The notes beneath the pieces are model-generated. The model searched no databases, had not been told where the DNA came from, and worked only from the letters and a program-made list of their open reading frames with translations. Position numbers and translations under genes: made by a program. Of a stretch of 23,010 bases of DNA, positions 20,287-23,010 are shown piece after piece. Source of the stretch: WRAI01 sp031549605 (GTDB lineage: Bacteria; Bacillota; Clostridia; Oscillospirales; UBA929); NCBI GenBank assembly GCA_031549605.1, contig JAVBPM010000018.1, positions 1 through 23,010 on the forward strand. The letters run 5' to 3'. Every line of letters begins with the position of its first letter. The first letter of the stretch is position 1.

Positions 20287-21591
20287 CTACTGTTCGTTGG
20301 GTTGCTTGACTTGTTGCGAGCGGAAAGGCGGTGGCAAATAGTGCTCGGCATCGCCGCCCGACAGGTACTCCATGCGCTCGCGCATGGTGAAAATACAATC
20401 TTCCTCCGAGCCGTAGCCCATGACAATGTCCTCGGCCAGCGCGCGGCACGACGGCGCGCCGCAGGACCCGCAGCCCAGACCCGGCAGGCGCCGTAGGATT
20501 TCCTCAATGCGCGCGTTCTTGGCCATAGAGTCGGCAATGTTGGCGCCCAGCGCTTTAACAGGCGCGGGTGCCAGTTGGCTGTGCGCGTCGGCGTCGGCTA
20601 TGCTATCCAGCTTGTTGCGGCTGACCGGCAGAAACTTCATCAGACGCTTGATGCGCATCTTGGCGGCAAAGGGGTTCTCGACCGTCAGGCAACCGCCGAC
20701 ACAGCCCTGCGTGCAGGCGTTCATTTCGACGTATTCGACCTCGGGCAGCATACCGTCCTCGATATCCTCAAGGATGTCAATGACGTTTTCCATGCCGTCG
20801 ACAGCAATGTAGCGGTCGTTGAGCAGTGCTGCGCACTCGCCGCCCGTGGCGGCCCAGCCAACGCCCATCAGGCCGGTGGTCGTCAGCCCGGTCGGCGCGC
20901 CGACATGCTTCATCGCCGACAGCAGCTTGAGATAGACTTCGGACAGCGACAATGCGCCGTCGACAACGGGTGCGTCAAGCCCGAGCGGGCTGTGGCAGGC
21001 CGTGACCTTGGCCGGGCAGGGTGTGATAAAGAAAATGCCGATGTCCTCAGGCGCCAGTCCCGTGCGCGCAACCGCCTCCCGGCGCGCGCGAATGGCGGCC
21101 AGGTCGACGGGCGCCAGCACCGGCGCGATGTGGTCAACCAGATTGGGAAAGCGCTGCTGCACAAGGCGGACAGAGGCGGGGCAGGCGCTGGACAGCACCG
21201 GCTTTTTAATCTTGCCCTCGCGCATGGCGTGGCGCGTCCAGTCGGAAACAAGCTCGGCGGCGCGCGCCACCTCGTAGACAGCGTCAAAGCCGATGGCCGT
21301 TAGGCCGGCCAGCACATAATTGATGTCCTCAAGATTGTGAAACTGCCCGTACAGCGCCGGCGCCGGCAGCGCGACGTTGTGCTTGAAGCGCTCGAGCAGC
21401 GAAAAATCGTCGCACACCGCTTTTTTGGCGTGGTGCGGGCAGACACGGATGCAGTAGCCGCAGTCGATGCAGCGCTCGCGAATAATGGTGGCCTTGCCGC
21501 GTCGCACGCGGATGGCCTCCGTCGGGCATTGCTTTATGCAGGTCGTGCAGCCCTTGCACTTGTCGCGGTCAAGTGTAACAGCGTTGAGCAT
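20287..21591 (-). CDS. [FeFe]-hydrogenase-like iron-sulfur protein, possibly sensory
   Basis: A 434-residue protein. Residues 1-55 form a 2[4Fe-4S] ferredoxin (C12, C15, C18, C22; C41, C44, C47, C51). A shortened [FeFe]-hydrogenase large-subunit domain follows. The four cysteines expected for the H-cluster are kept: C137 (SSACPAS), C192 (TPCPAK), and C293 with C297 (NACTQGC). The usual second Cys of TSCCP, used in proton transfer, is replaced by the SACPAS pattern. The C-terminal end has a further four-Cys cluster motif (LGCGSCGAPSC, C374-C382, then C399), as in the Fe-S domain PF04060. This build matches the putative sensory or uncharacterised group C/D proteins and not a catalytic HydA. The upstream HATPase and DRTGG genes support signalling. 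Catalysis cannot be excluded. Confidence 0.85.
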   Translation of the reverse strand: MLNAVTLDRDKCKGCTTCIKQCPTEAIRVRRGKATIIRERCIDCGYCIRVCPHHAKKAVCDDFSLLERFKHNVALPAPALYGQFHNLEDINYVLAGLTAIGFDAVYEVARAAELVSDWTRHAMREGKIKKPVLSSACPASVRLVQQRFPNLVDHIAPVLAPVDLAAIRARREAVARTGLAPEDIGIFFITPCPAKVTACHSPLGLDAPVVDGALSLSEVYLKLLSAMKHVGAPTGLTTTGLMGVGWAATGGECAALLNDRYIAVDGMENVIDILEDIEDGMLPEVEYVEMNACTQGCVGGCLTVENPFAAKMRIKRLMKFLPVSRNKLDSIADADAHSQLAPAPVKALGANIADSMAKNARIEEILRRLPGLGCGSCGAPSCRALAEDIVMGYGSEEDCIFTMRERMEYLSGGDAEHYLPPPFRSQQVKQPNEQ

Positions 21592-21603
21592 AACACCCCG
21601 TCC

Positions 21604-21909
21604 TTAGATGATGTAATCGAGACAGTGGCGGTCCTGGGTCGCGGTATTGATGCGCGCGCCCACCGTTTTGTGGGCGGGATGCTGCTGATAAGCCGCCAGC
21701 GCCTCGGCGCTGGAAAAGCGGCTATCCAGCAGCAGGTCGACGTTGCTGGTAGCCAGCGGGTCGATGGCCACTGCCATGTCCAGAAGACCGTCAATGACGC
21801 CGACCAGCGCCTCCAAATCGCGCTTGATGTCGGCCGCCTGCGTCAACCAGTCGCTCTGTGCAAGATCGTCGCGCTTGCGCCAGCTAACGATATGTCGTAC
21901 CGTACTCAT
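21604..21909 (-). CDS. Dabb-domain (stress-responsive alpha/beta barrel) protein
   Basis: A 101-residue single-domain protein of the Dabb family of dimeric alpha/beta barrels. It shows the N-terminal strand with histidine (VRHIVSWRKRDD), the central strand VDLLLDSRFSSAEALAAY, and the typical QQHPAHKTVGARIN segment. Family members are small, often stress-linked, and mostly of unknown chemistry. It overlaps the HATPase gene by 4 nt (ATGA) and precedes the hydrogenase-like gene by 12 nt, so it is firmly within the operon. I know of no standard role for Dabb proteins in hydrogenase clusters. Confidence 0.85.
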   Translation of the reverse strand: MSTVRHIVSWRKRDDLAQSDWLTQAADIKRDLEALVGVIDGLLDMAVAIDPLATSNVDLLLDSRFSSAEALAAYQQHPAHKTVGARINTATQDRHCLDYII

Positions 21910-22325
21910 GCTAATTGTATCTCCATTTCTACGCGCGTACCGACGCCCAGCTCACTGGTGACCTCCATGCGGTCGGAGTAGCGCTTCATGTTGGGCAGGC
22001 CCATGCCGGCGCCAAAGCCGAGGTCGCGCACCGACTGCGTGGCCGTGGAGTAGCCCTCCTGCATGGCGGCGTTGATGTCGGCAATGCCCGGCCCGGTGTC
22101 CTGCAGCACCATAACAATTTTCTGCGGATCCATGGTCAGGTCAATGGTGCCGCCGTGGGCGTGAATGACCATGTTGATTTCACCCTCGTACATACAAATC
22201 GCGACGCGCCGAATGATTTCGGGGTCGAGTCCGATGCGACGCAGTTGGCGCTTGGTGTCGCCAGACGCCTCGCCCGCCGACGTAAAGTTGTCGCCGTCGA
22301 CGTCAAAATGCAAATCAAACCCCAT
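21906..22325 (-). CDS. GHKL ATP-binding protein (anti-sigma/serine kinase-like)
   Basis: A 139-residue stand-alone HATPase domain of the RsbW/SpoIIAB or histidine-kinase type. The N-box is YEGEINMVIHAHGG (46-59), the G1 box DTGPG (76-80), and the G2 box GFGAGMGLPNMKR (103-115). No sensor, dimerisation or receiver domain is attached. Similar proteins are found next to hydrogenase-like Fe-S proteins and DRTGG proteins in Clostridia and Thermotoga, where they are assumed to pass a redox or energy signal. The start codon is 1 nt beyond the DRTGG stop. Its partner protein is unknown. Confidence 0.88.
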   Translation of the reverse strand: MGFDLHFDVDGDNFTSAGEASGDTKRQLRRIGLDPEIIRRVAICMYEGEINMVIHAHGGTIDLTMDPQKIVMVLQDTGPGIADINAAMQEGYSTATQSVRDLGFGAGMGLPNMKRYSDRMEVTSELGVGTRVEMEIQLA

Positions 22326-22326
22326 C

Positions 22327-22671
22327 TCAGCTGTTGCCCACCAGACCGGCGGCGTAGAGCTTGCCGCAGGCCGGATACATGCGCAGCGACGACTTCATCA
22401 CAGCAATGTCGCGGTCGGCGGCCAGCTTGATGATGTTCTCGTCCGGCTCCTTGCCGCGCACAAAGACAATGCACACCATGTCCATCATCTCGGCCGTGCG
22501 CACCACCTGCGGGTTGTTAAGACCGGTCAGCAGCACCGACTGGTCCTTAACAAAGGCCAGCACGTCGCTCATCATGTCGCTGCCACAGGCCGAATGAACC
22601 TCGTGGTCGAGCAGGTGCTCGCCGCACAGCAGCTCGGCACCCAGAATCTCCTTGACTTCACCAATTGTCAT
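22327..22671 (-). CDS. DRTGG-domain protein
   Basis: A 114-residue protein consisting of one DRTGG domain, the regulatory fold also found in HPr kinase neighbours, phosphotransacetylases and CBS proteins. It begins MTIGEVKEILGAELLCGE and includes HSACGSDMMSDVLAF, LLTGLNNPQVVRTAEMMDM and a C-terminal strand. I use ATG 22669-22671, which has GAGG nine bases upstream; the GTG at 22686 lacks one. It is the first gene of the five-gene operon, with a strong promoter 45 nt upstream. The ligand is unknown. Confidence 0.85.
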   Translation of the reverse strand: MTIGEVKEILGAELLCGEHLLDHEVHSACGSDMMSDVLAFVKDQSVLLTGLNNPQVVRTAEMMDMVCIVFVRGKEPDENIIKLAADRDIAVMKSSLRMYPACGKLYAAGLVGNS

Positions 22672-22715
22672 GGTTGGTTCCCTCACTTGTCGTAAAATAG
22701 GAAGTCGCGCTCCTT

Positions 22716-22744
22716 ATTATATAGGAAAACAGCGGCCTTGGCAA
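22716..22744 (-). promoter_or_regulatory. Promoter of the DRTGG-hydrogenase-like operon
   Basis: On the minus strand TTGCCA (22744-22739), a 17-nt spacer and a consensus TATAAT (22721-22716). Confidence 0.85.
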
Positions 22745-22815
22745 TTGCCAGTTGATGGTTGCGGCGTGGCAAAACGCCCCTCTGAAAACTTTTTTCTCTT
22801 TTTGCAAAAAAAGGC

Positions 22816-22844
22816 TTGACATTATGAGGGGTCGTTGCTATACT
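22816..22844 (+). promoter_or_regulatory. Strong outward promoter, probably of an rRNA operon
   Basis: A consensus -35 TTGACA (22816-22821), a 17-nt spacer and TATACT (22839-22844), preceded by A/T-rich tracts (about 22787-22812) that resemble an UP element. Confidence 0.85.
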
Positions 22845-23010
22845 AGCAAAGCGCCTTGCGGGAAGCGACCTCGCTGAGAACCGGCAAACGCGCACCGCAC
22901 CTTGAGAATTGAATAGCGGAACAAGAGAGATTTAGCGTTTGACACGAGAGTGTTGGGCGTACGAATCGCTTATAGTTCAAAGCACCAAAAAAGAAGAAAT
23001 TGGGCAACTT
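22845..23010 (+). other. Untranslated leader, probably of an rRNA operon
   Basis: After the strong promoter about 165 nt show no credible gene. The phrase CACCTTGAGAATTGAATAG (about 22899-22917) is like the spacer and boxA-like sequence that precedes 16S rRNA in many Clostridia. The 16S gene would begin beyond the right edge; its start (GAGAGTTTGATC) is not visible, so the call rests on style only. Confidence 0.55.

Noticed and set aside
22683..22895. A 70-codon minus-strand frame at the right end
   Set aside because: It covers two opposing promoters and the probable rRNA leader, and shows no motif or ribosome-binding site.

Overview
The window looks like a chromosomal segment of an anaerobic, spore-forming, GC-rich member of the Clostridia (Oscillospirales/Christensenellales-like; this placement is inference). 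The supporting signs are an S-layer-homology protein, rubrerythrin, an [FeFe]-hydrogenase-like protein, a SpoIIQ-like peptidase, the single-chain type of glycyl-tRNA synthetase, a Re-citrate-synthase-like enzyme, TTG starts, and strong TTGnnn-N17-TATAnT promoters.

Layout. 1-350: the 3' end of an SLH-domain surface protein and its terminator. 351-2696: an AT-rich island on the minus strand with an MccF-like peptidase and a GNAT acetyltransferase. Each is followed at its 3' end by a copy of the same ~112-bp repeat, and a decayed small gene lies beyond. 2697-8869: a compact minus-strand operon, dnaJ > protein O-mannosyltransferase > PHP phosphoesterase > lipoprotein > RlmD-type rRNA methyltransferase, read from one clear promoter. 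8925-11149: rubrerythrin, a 239-bp structured repeat, a small lipoprotein and a SpoIIQ-like LytM protein. 11162-15302: glycyl-tRNA synthetase, a TVP38/DedA-like membrane protein, and a NAD synthetase whose glutaminase domain has lost its catalytic triad. 15267-17304: a small Cys-rich protein divergent from a 59-residue ribbon-helix-helix regulator, then a Re-citrate-synthase-like gene. 17305-19041: the inverted second copy of the 239-bp repeat, then an ECF sigma factor with its membrane partner (minus strand). 19101-22744: a five-gene minus-strand operon, DRTGG protein > HATPase > Dabb protein > [FeFe]-hydrogenase-like protein > ferredoxin-tailed aldo/keto reductase. 22816-23010: a strong outward promoter and leader that resembles an rRNA operon leader; the 16S gene would lie beyond the window.

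How the genes work together. DnaJ and the mannosyltransferase share an operon that could link protein quality control to envelope glycosylation. The hydrogenase-like operon combines electron-transfer domains with signalling domains (DRTGG, GHKL ATPase) and resembles the accessory module found near bifurcating hydrogenases, but no catalytic hydABC genes are seen here. The least ordinary items are the repeat-tagged cassette-like island, the NAD synthetase with a dead glutaminase domain, the 239-bp inverted-repeat element placed twice between convergent genes, and the redox-sensor-like operon. Promoter and operon statements are read from the sequence only; no expression data or database searches were available.
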